A stretch of DNA of 64,000 nucleotides from positions 17,804-81,803 of the forward strand of contig JAITMJ010000103.1 in assembly GCA_031277475.1 (NCBI GenBank). The letters are read 5' to 3'. This stretch comes from Flavobacteriaceae bacterium (GTDB taxonomy: Bacteria; Bacteroidota; Bacteroidia; Flavobacteriales; Weeksellaceae). Positions within the stretch are counted from its first letter, which is position 1. Every line of letters starts with the position of its first letter. Position numbers and translations under genes: made by a program. A model generated the notes under the pieces. The model was not told the DNA's origin, made no database searches, and was given only the letters and a program-made list of their open reading frames with translations. Positions 52,483 through 61,261 of this stretch are shown one piece after another.

Positions 52483-52845
52483 CTAAAACATAAGAATTGG
52501 ACCAATGTTCATTATATTTTGTAAGGCTATTATGCTTATGGTTATCGCTACTCCCGTTAAAACTCCCGCGACAACCAAAGATGCAGTCTTAGCCACGTTA
52601 AATTTATTGATCACTGCAATATCTTCTTTATCTACCTTCAATTCCTCATTTTTATAAATTCCGACAATAGAACTTTCCGTTTCCTCTCTGAACTTGAACT
52701 GCCGAAAAACCTCTCCGGTTTTGGTTTTTATGATGTATTCGGAATCAGGTTTTAGAACGGAATAATCATATTGATTTACTCGGCTCACTTTCGTAGAAAC
52801 GCAGGAAGTTACCGTCAATATGATGAATAATGCAAGTTTTTTCAT
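52483..52845 (-). CDS. Small lipoprotein, paralogue 2 of 3
   Basis: The 120-residue protein (MKKLALFIILTVTSC, Cys 15) has the shared core SVLKPDSEYIIKTKTGEVF and VRQFKFREETESSIVGIY-like sequence, then a hydrophobic C-terminal helix (ASLVVAGVLTGVAITISIIAL). It starts 27 nt after paralogue 3 with no promoter space, so the two form an operon. Confidence 0.8.
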   Translation of the reverse strand: MKKLALFIILTVTSCVSTKVSRVNQYDYSVLKPDSEYIIKTKTGEVFRQFKFREETESSIVGIYKNEELKVDKEDIAVINKFNVAKTASLVVAGVLTGVAITISIIALQNIMNIGPILMF

Positions 52846-52872
52846 AAGATTTTGTTTTAAAAATTTTTAAGA

Positions 52873-53238
52873 TTAGTGTTTTTTTAGTTCATAAAGAGGA
52901 TCGCTCCCACTTAAAGCTGCTGCGATTAATGCTATTCCCGCTGCTGCTCCTGTTACAAAAATTAACGGAAAAGTTTTTGCACCGCTGAATTTGTTTATCT
53001 TGATAATATCATCCTTTTCAATTTCCATTTCTTCTTTTTTATAAATACCGACAATGGAATTATCCGTTTCCTCTTTGAACTTGAACTGCCGAAAAACCTT
53101 TCCGGTTTTTGTTTTTACAATGTATTCGGAATTGGGTTTTAAACGGGAATAATCGTAATCATTTCTTCCGCTGACTTTCGTAGAAACGCAAGATATCATC
53201 ACAGTAAATATGACGATGAATAATGTGAATTTTTTCAT
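52873..53238 (-). CDS. Small lipoprotein, paralogue 3 of 3
   Basis: The 121-residue protein (MKKFTLFIVIFTVMISC, Cys 17) has the shared core SRLKPNSEYIVKTKTGKVF and a C-terminal hydrophobic helix (FPLIFVTGAAAGIALIAAALS). It is the first gene of the paralogue 3-2 operon, directly downstream of an FNR-type box. It is next to the Crp/Fnr regulator gene on the same strand, separated by a terminator. Confidence 0.8.
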   Translation of the reverse strand: MKKFTLFIVIFTVMISCVSTKVSGRNDYDYSRLKPNSEYIVKTKTGKVFRQFKFKEETDNSIVGIYKKEEMEIEKDDIIKINKFSGAKTFPLIFVTGAAAGIALIAAALSGSDPLYELKKH

Positions 53239-53254
53239 ATCAAAAATTTTTCTG

Positions 53255-53298
53255 TAAAATTAGCGGCGCGCTTCGAGAAAAAAATTGATATAAATCAA
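53255..53298 (-). promoter_or_regulatory. FNR-type box and promoter of lipoprotein paralogues 3-2
   Basis: TTGATATAAATCAA at 53285-53298 matches TTGAT-N4-ATCAA exactly. TAATTTTA (53255-53262) follows at the same distance as in the paralogue 1 promoter. The placement fits an activator site near -41. Confidence 0.7.
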
Positions 53299-53326
53299 AA
53301 AAGAACAAATCCGGCGATTTGTTCTC
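53297..53326 (-). terminator. Terminator of the Crp/Fnr gene
   Basis: On the minus strand GAACAAATC-gcc-GGATTTGTTC is followed by TTTTTTG, right after the regulator stop at 53333. It partly overlaps the FNR-type box of the next unit. Confidence 0.75.
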
Positions 53327-53332
53327 TGTATT

Positions 53333-53911
53333 TTACTTTTGAGATTTCACTCGGCTTAAGGTTTCGGGCGTGATGGCGAGGTATTCCGCAATGTCCTTAT
53401 TGGGAATTTTAAGGAAAAGTTTCGGGAAAATTTTCATCAAAGTTTCATACCGCTGTTTTGCGCTCATCGCCATTACGGATTCCATTCGCCAAGTGAGGAA
53501 AGTAAGGTAGTCTTCGAGGATTTTCACATAAATATCTTTGTAAATCGGGTATTTTTCTATCAGCAGTTTAAAATTCCGAAAATTGATGTAAATCAATTCG
53601 CTTTTTTCCATCGTCTTTATAAATTCTTCGGACGGCGTTTGATTGATAAAACTCGAAAAAGAAGTGCAAAAATTGTTTTCAATCGCAATTCCGTTGATGG
53701 ATTCTTTACCAAAATCATCAGTAAAATAGGTTTTTAAAACACCTTTTTCAATGAAATAAATGTGCCTGCAGATTTCTCCTTTTTCTAAAACGATTTCGTT
53801 TTCCGCGTATATTTTTTTCTCAAACACTTGCTCCAAAAAGATAATTTCATCTTCCGAAAGTGTTTTTCGTTTGCTTAAATAGCGGATAATTGAAGATTTT
53901 TCGATGTTCAT
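53333..53911 (-). CDS. Crp/Fnr-family transcriptional regulator
   Basis: The 192-residue protein has a cyclic-nucleotide-binding-like barrel (EIVLEKGEICRHIYFIEKG), a long dimerisation helix and a C-terminal winged HTH. The recognition helix reads ITPETLSRVKS. The E-x-x-S-R pattern is that used by FNR to read TTGAT, and exact TTGAT-N4-ATCAA sites lie before two neighbouring lipoprotein genes. It has only two cysteines, so it cannot hold the FNR 4Fe-4S cluster; the signal is unknown. Length is typical of the Bacteroidota subgroup. Confidence 0.9.
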   Translation of the reverse strand: MNIEKSSIIRYLSKRKTLSEDEIIFLEQVFEKKIYAENEIVLEKGEICRHIYFIEKGVLKTYFTDDFGKESINGIAIENNFCTSFSSFINQTPSEEFIKTMEKSELIYINFRNFKLLIEKYPIYKDIYVKILEDYLTFLTWRMESVMAMSAKQRYETLMKIFPKLFLKIPNKDIAEYLAITPETLSRVKSQK

Positions 53912-53990
53912 AATTTGCGTTTAAAAGGATTTATAATCTCAAAGTTAAAGGAATTTCGTAATCTTGATTTTTAATTTAAACTCAAAAACT

Positions 53991-54297
53991 CTAATCCTTC
54001 AATCTAAAAATATTAAAATTTTAAATGTTTACAATAAATAAATTATAATATTTTTAGTAATTGCTAAATATTTAAGTATAATTTTAACGCAAAAGATTTT
54101 AAAAAAGGTTTGAAAATATTTTAAACGCAAAGGTCGTTTCACTCAGCAAATGAAAAAAACATATTAAGAGAACACAAGCCTTTGCTAAATAAAATGTCTT
54201 TGCGTTTTCGAAAAATTTGGATAAAAACATAGAAATCTTTGCGTTTAAAAAAGTCGGCGGATTAACATTTTTTAATGCGTTTAGCCTTCTAATCCTT
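53991..54297. mobile_element. MITE copy 2 (54000-54288) with 9-bp target duplication
   Basis: The ~289-bp element is flanked by CTAATCCTT at 53991-53999 and 54289-54297. The same flanking sequence exists uninterrupted at 51002-51110, with a single CTAATCCTT at 51048-51056, giving a natural empty-site comparison. The body aligns with 42212-42510. It carries no ORF. Left end CAATCTAAAAATATTAAAA and inverted right end AAGGCTAAACGCATTAAAA are related. Confidence 0.88.
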
Positions 54298-54352
54298 GAT
54301 TATTGCGACAAATATGAAAATTAATTTTTAAATGACCTATTCCAAATGGAAT
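54298..54352. promoter_or_regulatory. Duplicated operator copy upstream of the Mur ligase gene
   Basis: The palindrome ATTCCAAATGGAAT recurs at 54339-54352 after TATTGCGACAAATATGAAAA, copying the sequence before the XRE operators (51057-51110). The Mur ligase ATG is 96 nt away. The site may be a non-functional passenger of the segment duplication or a true second XRE target. Confidence 0.5.
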
Positions 54353-54447
54353 CTAAAAACCTTTTCGAGAAAAATCCTAATTTTACAAAAAATGTATATT
54401 GATTTTTTTCTGAATAAATCAATGCTGTTTATGTGTAAAAATAAATT

Positions 54448-55812
54448 ATGATGAAATTCCAAAACATATTTTTCATCGGAATTGCCGGTGCCGGAATGAG
54501 TGCCATTGCTCAATATTTGAAAGGAATCGGGAAAGAAGTTTCGGGAAGCGACCGCTATTTTCAGCCCGATGAATACAACAAAACCAAAGAACAATTAGAA
54601 GTTTGCGGCATAAAATGTTTTCTGCAAGATGGCAGCGGAATTTCCGAAAACACAGATTTGGTGGTGGTTTCCACAGCCATTGAAGACCGCGTTTTTGAAG
54701 TTCGGAAAGCGAAAGAACTCCAAATTCCCATCATCAAAAGAAGTGAACTTTTGGCGATGATTGCAAAAAGCAAAAAAACCATCGCCGTTGCCGGAACTTC
54801 CGGAAAATCAACCACTTCTGCGATGCTTTATCAAATTTTGTTCGATGCAAAATTAGAACCGAGCATTATTTCCGGAGCAGGTTTGACGGCGATTATCAAA
54901 CAAGGAAAAATCGGGAATGCGGCTGTGGGAAACGGCGATTGGTTGATTATCGAAGCCGATGAAAGCGACGGATCCGTGGTTCAATACGAGCCGGAAATCG
55001 GATTGCTTTTGAACGTCGAAAAAGATCATCAGGAAATAGATGAATTGTTAGGTTTATTTAAAATTTTTAAAAAGAATACTAAGGGTTTATTCATTGTAAA
55101 TCAATCAAATACATTAGCAAAAACGCTGTCCGAAAATTCCAAAAACGATTTCGGTTTTGAAAACGAAAATGCGGGTTTCAATGCCACAGATTTTAAACAA
55201 AACGGTTTTGAATTGAGTTTTAATCTGAAAAATCAAAATTTTAAAATGAACGCTATCGGGCAACACAGCGTGGAAAATGCGGCGGCGGCAGTTGCAGTTG
55301 CTTGTCAAATAGGCGTGGATTTAAAAACTTGCGCCGAAAGTCTTGAAAATTATGAAGGAATTTATCGCCGACATCAAATTTTGGGAAATAAAAACGGCGT
55401 TTGGGTGATCGACGATTATGCGCACAATCCTGCAAAATGCGCGGCTTCCATAAAAGCGTGCCAACCGTTGGCAGAAAAAGTGGTGGCTTGGTTTCAGCCT
55501 CACGGTTACGGACCGACGAGATTTTTGCGACAAGATTTTGTGGAAGAAATTTCCAAAGCACTTCGCCCGCAAGACGAAATCTGGATGAGCGAAATTTTCT
55601 ACGCCGGCGGAACTGCAACCAAAGATATTTCCGCAAAAGATTTGATTGAAGACCTGAAAGCAAAAGGAAAAAAAGCCTTTTTTACGGAAGACCGAAATTG
55701 TTTTTTAAACGATGTAAAACCATCATTATCAAAAAATTCCGTATTGCTTTTAATGGGAGCGCGAGATCCGAGTTTGGAAAATTTTTCCAAAGAATTGTTT
55801 GAGAAATTGTGA
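54448..55812 (+). CDS. Mur ligase family protein (Mpl/MurC-like)
   Basis: The 454-residue protein joins an L-alanine-starting peptide to UDP-MurNAc. The MurC-type Rossmann start FFIGIAGAGMSAIAQYLKG is followed by the P-loop IAVAGTSGKSTTSAML, then IEADESDGS, and DDYAHNPAK in the third domain. These fit MurC and Mpl; Mpl recycles murein tripeptide. Which one it is depends on whether a murC sits in the dcw cluster elsewhere. ATG 54448 and 54451 are both possible starts. Confidence 0.88.
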   Translation: MMKFQNIFFIGIAGAGMSAIAQYLKGIGKEVSGSDRYFQPDEYNKTKEQLEVCGIKCFLQDGSGISENTDLVVVSTAIEDRVFEVRKAKELQIPIIKRSELLAMIAKSKKTIAVAGTSGKSTTSAMLYQILFDAKLEPSIISGAGLTAIIKQGKIGNAAVGNGDWLIIEADESDGSVVQYEPEIGLLLNVEKDHQEIDELLGLFKIFKKNTKGLFIVNQSNTLAKTLSENSKNDFGFENENAGFNATDFKQNGFELSFNLKNQNFKMNAIGQHSVENAAAAVAVACQIGVDLKTCAESLENYEGIYRRHQILGNKNGVWVIDDYAHNPAKCAASIKACQPLAEKVVAWFQPHGYGPTRFLRQDFVEEISKALRPQDEIWMSEIFYAGGTATKDISAKDLIEDLKAKGKKAFFTEDRNCFLNDVKPSLSKNSVLLLMGARDPSLENFSKELFEKL

Positions 55813-55835
55813 AAAAAAATTGAGACGAAAAAGTT

Positions 55836-56504
55836 CTATTCAAAAATATAACTCAAACTAATACTAATAACTTGCTCGGATTTTTTCTTTTCAATGTTCT
55901 CATCTAATCCGGGTTCTTTCATCAAACCTTTGTAAGTATTGCTTAAAACCATATCGTATCTCACAGAAAATTCTAATTGCCGTTTGTAACTAAAGCCCAT
56001 TCCTACACCGATTCCAAAATTAAAACCGTTGGCTTTTCCGTTAAATCCGGGAACATTAGGATCACCTTCCACGCTATATCCGGGTTCTGCCGGATTGGTT
56101 ACTTTTTGACCGACCAAAAAATTGAATCTCGGACCGCCGAAAGCAAAAAATTCGGATTCTGCTTCGGAAAAATATCCTTTAAAAGAAATGGGAATGCTGA
56201 GGTAACTATTGGCATAAACTGCCTTGTAACCGGGACTCCCTTTTGCAAATTTGTCTTTTCCGGTTTCTCCTGCTCCAAAATAAGTGAGTTCCGTTTGAAT
56301 ATAAAACTGGTCATCAACACCAATTGGAGTTAATGCCAAAAATCCTGCTTGCATTGTATATCTCGGTCCGGAAGGATTGTGGGCATTTTTTACTCTGGAA
56401 TAATTTCCGCCAACAGTAAGTCCGAATCTTGTAGAACTGAAATCTATTTGTGCCGAAAACATCATCGACATCAATAATGCTGAACTTAAAAGTATTTTTT
56501 TCAT
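55836..56504 (-). CDS. Outer-membrane beta-barrel protein (porin family)
   Basis: The 222-residue protein has a signal peptide (MKKILLSSALLMSMMFSAQ) and eight or so amphipathic strands (TRFGLTVGGNYSRVKNAH, FYIQTELTYFGAGE, SYLSIPISFKGYF, FGIGVGMGFSYKRQLEFSVRY, QVISISLSYIFE). It ends in Phe-Glu. The layout is the OMP beta-barrel domain (PorT-like) common in Flavobacteriia. The specific cargo or role is unknown. Confidence 0.85.
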   Translation of the reverse strand: MKKILLSSALLMSMMFSAQIDFSSTRFGLTVGGNYSRVKNAHNPSGPRYTMQAGFLALTPIGVDDQFYIQTELTYFGAGETGKDKFAKGSPGYKAVYANSYLSIPISFKGYFSEAESEFFAFGGPRFNFLVGQKVTNPAEPGYSVEGDPNVPGFNGKANGFNFGIGVGMGFSYKRQLEFSVRYDMVLSNTYKGLMKEPGLDENIEKKKSEQVISISLSYIFE

Positions 56505-56626
56505 TCTGGTTTTTTTGTTTAAAGTTTAAAGTTTAAGGTTTTTTAGGTTTCAGGCAAGTATTTTGCGTACTGCTTTTTAGTTTTTAGACTTTAAATATTA
56601 GTTTTTTTAGTCTTTTGTCTCAAAGT

Positions 56627-57499
56627 CTATGCTAAAACTTTCACCACCGTTTTTCCGATATCTGCGGGAGAATCTACAACATAAATTCCGTTTTCTCGCA
56701 TAATTTGCATTTTCGCTTGAGCCGTGTCTTCGGCTCCGCCTACAATTGCGCCGGCGTGTCCCATCGTTCTTCCTTTCGGAGCAGTTTGCCCCGCAATGAA
56801 ACCAACCACAGGTTTTGCGGAACCGCAGGTTTTATACCATCTTGCGGCTTCGGCTTCCAATCCGCCGCCGATTTCACCAATCATCACAACCGCATCGGTT
56901 TCGGGATCATTAATAAAAAATTCCAATGCTTGTTTGGTCGAAGTTCCGATAATCGGGTCGCCGCCGATTCCAATCGCCGTAGAAATTCCCAAACCTGCTT
57001 TCACTACTTGATCTGCGGCTTCATAAGTTAAAGTTCCGGATTTTGAAACGATTCCTATTTTCCCTTTTTTAAATACAAATCCGGGCATAATTCCGATTTT
57101 GGCTTCTTCGGGAGTGATGATTCCGGGACAATTCGGACCAATTAATATGCAATTTTTATCCGAAATGTAAGATTTTACTTTCACCATATCAGCAATGGGA
57201 ATTCCTTCTGTAATCGTAACGATGATTTTAATTCCGGCTTCAGCCGCTTCCATAATCGCATCTGCTGCAAAAGCAGGTGGAACAAAAATAATGGAAACAT
57301 TTGCCTCCGCTTTTTCCACGGCTTCGGAAACTGTATTGAAAACAGGTTTTCCCAAATGTTCGCTTCCGCCTTTTCCGGGCGTAACACCGCCGACAACGTT
57401 TGTTCCGTATTCTATCATTTGTTCTGCATGGAAAGTGCCTTCATTCCCTGTGAAACCCTGCACAATTACTTTAGAATTTTTGTTTACCAATATTGACAT
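56627..57499 (-). CDS. sucD: Succinate-CoA ligase, alpha subunit
   Basis: The 290-residue subunit interconverts succinyl-CoA and succinate with substrate-level phosphorylation in the TCA cycle. It has the CoA-binding N-domain (KVIVQGFTGNEGTFHAEQMI) and GPNCPGIITPEEAKIGIMPG. The phosphorylated His is in GRTMGHAGAIVGG. Length and blocks match the family. The beta subunit gene (sucC) is not adjacent, which is common in Flavobacteriia. Confidence 0.97.
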   Translation of the reverse strand: MSILVNKNSKVIVQGFTGNEGTFHAEQMIEYGTNVVGGVTPGKGGSEHLGKPVFNTVSEAVEKAEANVSIIFVPPAFAADAIMEAAEAGIKIIVTITEGIPIADMVKVKSYISDKNCILIGPNCPGIITPEEAKIGIMPGFVFKKGKIGIVSKSGTLTYEAADQVVKAGLGISTAIGIGGDPIIGTSTKQALEFFINDPETDAVVMIGEIGGGLEAEAARWYKTCGSAKPVVGFIAGQTAPKGRTMGHAGAIVGGAEDTAQAKMQIMRENGIYVVDSPADIGKTVVKVLA

Positions 57500-57798
57500 T
57501 TAATTTAATTAAAATTTTACGGGTGTAAATTTAGTAATTTATATAGACTTTGAGAAATCGAGTTTAAGAACTAAACCGATTCCGTTTAAAAAGAAGTGAG
57601 GATATTGTCCGCAACAATCAAAAGCAATAAGCAAGAATTGAAATAATCCATCACTGTTTTCCCGTCTTGAATATGATTGTTTAAAAACCAACCAATCAGC
57701 AATAGTCTATTTTTTGTGTAATCTGCGAAAAAAAATCTGTGAAATTCTGTGAAATCTATGGGCAAAAGCACACACATTAAAACTTCCACAGAAAAAAA

Positions 57799-59562
57799 TC
57801 AAAACTTATTTTTCAAATCGTCCAGCGGAATTTCATAGAAACAGCGTTTTCCGTCCGGCAAAAATTCGGGAAATCCCAATGCCGCAAAATCTTTTATCAC
57901 TTGCTCTGCATCGGTTTTATAGATGAAATCAAAACGTGATTTTGTTTGATGCCGATTCCATTGTTGTTCATAATATCTCAAAAAATCTTCTTCGGTTTTG
58001 TATTCTAAAATTTCAAAAAGTTCTTCCAGAAATTTCATCACTTTTGTTTCTTTCAAACCTTCGGGAATAGCCTCGATTCTCAAAACATTGTCGTGAACCG
58101 TATTCATCTCGAAACCCAAATTCGGCAAATATTTCTTGATGGAACGATACTTGTTTTTTTCGGTTTCGTTCAAATGATATTCCAATGAAAACAGCAAAGA
58201 ATTGCTTGCATTGCTGCGTTTTTTCGTTTTTTCTCTTTCCGAAACCACGAGGCGGTGCATTCTTCCCAAATCCAACATCAACGTTTTATTTTCTTGGTTA
58301 AAAATCCAATAGCCGTTCGGAAGCCGCATCAAATCTTCATCGAAATCTTCATCTTCAAACAAATTAATTTTAGACGGCTCCGCAGAAATATTTTGATGAT
58401 ACATTTCCGCAAGATTCTGAATTTCAGCGCGTTTCGTTTCTTCTTCAAACGGATTGAAAGTTCTGTCCACCACAATTTCCGGCATTTTGAAATGTTGTTT
58501 TTCGGGATTTTTGTTCGGTTTAAAAAAGGAATCCATCGCCGGATCTCTATTGAAATCCAAACTCGGAGCCACATTGTAAACGCCCAAAGATTTTTTAACG
58601 GACGAGCGCAACAAGGCGAAAATCAGGTGGTCGTCTTCAAATTTCACTTCGGTTTTTTGCGGATGAATGTTCACGTCTATTTTTTCGGGATCAATTTCCA
58701 AAAAAAGAAAAAAACTCGGCGAATATTCCGCAAAAATCAAGCCTTCAAACGCTTCTTGAAGGGCTTTATTAAAATATGCACTCTTGAAAAATCTGCCGTT
58801 CACGAACAGAAATTGTTCGCCGCGCGTTTTTTTTGCGGCTTCCGGTTTTCCCACAAATCCCGAAACTTTTATCCAGCCGATGTCTTCTTTTATCGGCACC
58901 AAAAGCGGTCTCAATTTTTGTCCGAAAATATCAATAATGCGTTGAAGTCGGCTTCCTTTTCGCAATCGGAAAACGGGTTCATCATTATGAAAAAAATCAA
59001 ATTCTATGTGTTCGTGGGCGAGCGCAACCCGTTGAAATTCATCAATAATATGCCGATATTCCACATTATCTTTTTTCAAAAATTTTCTTCGCGCCGGAAC
59101 GTTGTAAAACAGATTTTTCACCGAAAAGTTCGAGCCTTCCAAAGTTTGCACCGGTTCCTGAAACTGAAAATTTCCGCCTTCAATATAAATATTGGTTCCC
59201 GCCGGCGAATTTTTTTGTTTGGTTTTCAAATCCACTTGCGCAATGGCGGCGATGGAAGCCAAAGCCTCGCCTCGAAAACCTTTTGTAGAAATTTTGAAAA
59301 TATCTTCCGTGCTTCGGATTTTGGAAGTTGCATGCCGCTCAAACGCCATTCTTGCGTCGGTTTCGGACATTCCGATGCCGTTGTCCACGAGTTGAATTAA
59401 ATTTTTTCCGGCATTTCTGATGATGAGTTCAATTTTTTCGGCATCGGCATCAATGGCATTTTCCAAGAGTTCTTTCACTACGGAAGCCGGACGCTGAACC
59501 ACTTCGCCGGCAGCGATTTGATTGGCAACGTGGTCCGGTAAAAGTTGAATAATGTCCGACAT
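57799..59562 (-). CDS. mutL: DNA mismatch repair protein MutL
   Basis: The 587-residue protein couples mismatch recognition by MutS to strand removal. The GHKL ATPase has ELLENAIDADAEKI, VDNGIGMSETDA and STKGFRGEALASI, followed by the S5 fold (GQKLRPLLVPI...VNGRFFKSAYFNKAL). In the C-terminal domain, the position of the endonuclease motif DQHA-x2-E-x4-E reads LMLDLGRMHRLVVSERE, so nicking activity may be lost. It ends with the FFAALGFPEF-type dimerisation tail. The stop lies about 300 nt from sucD. Confidence 0.95.
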   Translation of the reverse strand: MSDIIQLLPDHVANQIAAGEVVQRPASVVKELLENAIDADAEKIELIIRNAGKNLIQLVDNGIGMSETDARMAFERHATSKIRSTEDIFKISTKGFRGEALASIAAIAQVDLKTKQKNSPAGTNIYIEGGNFQFQEPVQTLEGSNFSVKNLFYNVPARRKFLKKDNVEYRHIIDEFQRVALAHEHIEFDFFHNDEPVFRLRKGSRLQRIIDIFGQKLRPLLVPIKEDIGWIKVSGFVGKPEAAKKTRGEQFLFVNGRFFKSAYFNKALQEAFEGLIFAEYSPSFFLFLEIDPEKIDVNIHPQKTEVKFEDDHLIFALLRSSVKKSLGVYNVAPSLDFNRDPAMDSFFKPNKNPEKQHFKMPEIVVDRTFNPFEEETKRAEIQNLAEMYHQNISAEPSKINLFEDEDFDEDLMRLPNGYWIFNQENKTLMLDLGRMHRLVVSEREKTKKRSNASNSLLFSLEYHLNETEKNKYRSIKKYLPNLGFEMNTVHDNVLRIEAIPEGLKETKVMKFLEELFEILEYKTEEDFLRYYEQQWNRHQTKSRFDFIYKTDAEQVIKDFAALGFPEFLPDGKRCFYEIPLDDLKNKF

Positions 59563-59660
59563 TTTCTTTAAATATCAGCAAAAATAAGGAAAAGTTTGTT
59601 GTGGAATGATGAGGAAATGAGACCGGAAAGTTTTAATTTTCAAATTGCCGCATTATTCTG

Positions 59661-59668
59661 TATTTTTG
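59661..59668 (+). promoter_or_regulatory. -7 box TATTTTTG abutting gldD
   Basis: TATTTTTG is followed by TGTG and then the ATG at 59673, implying a leaderless gldD mRNA. Confidence 0.6.
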
Positions 59669-59672
59669 TGTG

Positions 59673-60230
59673 ATGTTTAAAAAGACAATCCTTATTTTAT
59701 CGGCGGCGATTTTGATTTCCTGCGAAAAAGACGCTATTCCAAAACCTGTCGGCGAACTGCGTTTGGAATATCCCGCTCCGAAATACCGAAAATTCGTGTC
59801 CGATTGCCCGTACACTTTTGAATATTCCGATTTGGCGAGGATAGACAAAGGCAAAAAAGATTGCTGGTTTTATGTGAATTATTCTAAAATGAAGGCAAAA
59901 GTTTTCATCACGTATTATCCCATTCACAACGATTTTGAACTGCATGTGAAAGAAGCCGAAAAATTGGTTTACGAACACACGATAAAAGCGTCTGCCATTG
60001 AAACAAAGAATTTCAGTTATCCCGAACGGAAAGTTTTTGGAAATTTTTATGAATTAAAAGGTCAATCTGCGTCCAACGTTCAATTTTTTGCAACCGACAG
60101 CACGAAACATTTCGTAACGGCAAATCTTTATTTCAACACAAGTCCGAAACCGGATTCTCTGGCTCCGGCAATTAATTATATTAAAAAAGATGTGCTCCAT
60201 ATCATTGATACTTTTGAGTGGAAGGATTAA
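59673..60230 (+). CDS. gldD: Gliding motility lipoprotein GldD
   Basis: The 185-residue lipoprotein (MFKKTILILSAAILISC, Cys 17) has the conserved blocks PKPVGELRLEYPAPKYRKF, CPYTFEYSDLA, WFYVNYSKMKAKVFITYYPI and VYEHTIKASAIETKNF. GldD is needed for gliding and for correct type IX secretion in Flavobacteriia. A GTG one codon upstream is possible, but ATG 59673 fits the -7 box with a four-base gap. It agrees with the porQ gene and the T9SS cargo protein here. Confidence 0.93.
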   Translation: MFKKTILILSAAILISCEKDAIPKPVGELRLEYPAPKYRKFVSDCPYTFEYSDLARIDKGKKDCWFYVNYSKMKAKVFITYYPIHNDFELHVKEAEKLVYEHTIKASAIETKNFSYPERKVFGNFYELKGQSASNVQFFATDSTKHFVTANLYFNTSPKPDSLAPAINYIKKDVLHIIDTFEWKD

Positions 60231-60293
60231 TTTAATCTCATCTTTTTCAGCCGAAACATGAGGATTTTTTCCGCAAATTTTAATTAAAAACCG

Positions 60294-61232
60294 GTGAATT
60301 TCAGTACATTAAATATCATAAAAAAGATTGTTGCATTAAGTGCGATTGTTCCTGCAATCTATTTGCTGGGAATAACGCTTTTCTTGTTAACGGGATTATT
60401 TGAAAATTTAATTTTCTACCCCGATTTTAAAACAATATTCTTGATTATAACCTCAATTTCGGGGATTTTTGGTTTTGTCGGATTGTCTATGGAATTGTTT
60501 TCTTATTCCCATTCAAGAAACAGAGCCAAACGTAAAATTTTATTTTTATCTCTCGGAATTGTAGGATATTTTTCGTTTATTACAATTTTAAACGGAACTC
60601 GTGCGTGGGAAAATATGTTTGATAGTTTAATCCACATCGAAGATAATTTTTGGGATTTTTATTTTGTATTGTATCCAAATATTGGGGCATTAATTTTAAT
60701 CATATTGAACCTGAAATCAATTAAAGAAAGCGGCAAACATCTTTTATCTCATCAACAAAATGAAAATTTAAACGCTCCGAAAAGTGGAAAAACTTTTTTA
60801 GAAAAATCCGGAATCGGTGGAATTTGCAAATCTGCAACCGTTTTCAAAAGTTTAAATATCATAATGAAAATCATTGCGTTAAGCGCGATTGTGTCTGTGA
60901 TTTCATCAAAAGCACCCATTTTTTTCATACCGGAATTTATCGGAGATACTGTAAATGATTCATTTTCGGGAGCAATGATTTTATTGGGGATCATAATTTC
61001 GTCTATTTTAAGCATTATCGGTTTGTTGATGGAATTGTTTTCCTATTCAAAAATTAAAACCAAGATTTTATATTTATCGTTGGGAGCTCTTGTTAGTTTT
61101 CCGCTTATCTTTTCAACATCTCGGGAATTTAAAACAGACGTTCTGTATTTTTATATAGAACTTTGGTCCGGTTTCGCTTCGCTGATTTTAATCATCATCA
61201 ACATAATATTGGTTGAAAAAAGTGGAAAATAG
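60294..61232 (+). CDS. Membrane protein with internal duplication
   Basis: The 312-residue protein has about eight hydrophobic helices in two halves. Half 1 (residues 4-150) begins LNIIKKIVALSAIV and half 2 (about 187-310) begins LNIIMKIIALSAIV. Both contain GLxMELFSYS and end in LILII(L/I)N...ESGK or VEKSGK. It starts with GTG (60294). I recognise no family. The fusion of two four-helix copies suggests a homologue exists elsewhere as a single half. Confidence 0.75.
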   Translation: MNFSTLNIIKKIVALSAIVPAIYLLGITLFLLTGLFENLIFYPDFKTIFLIITSISGIFGFVGLSMELFSYSHSRNRAKRKILFLSLGIVGYFSFITILNGTRAWENMFDSLIHIEDNFWDFYFVLYPNIGALILIILNLKSIKESGKHLLSHQQNENLNAPKSGKTFLEKSGIGGICKSATVFKSLNIIMKIIALSAIVSVISSKAPIFFIPEFIGDTVNDSFSGAMILLGIIISSILSIIGLLMELFSYSKIKTKILYLSLGALVSFPLIFSTSREFKTDVLYFYIELWSGFASLILIIINIILVEKSGK

Positions 61233-61261
61233 TTTGTCGGGAACAGATATTTCTTTATAAA

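Noticed and set aside
58255..59400. 381-codon plus-strand ORF opposite mutL
   Set aside because: It lies antisense to the conserved GHKL and S5 domains and has shadow-type composition.
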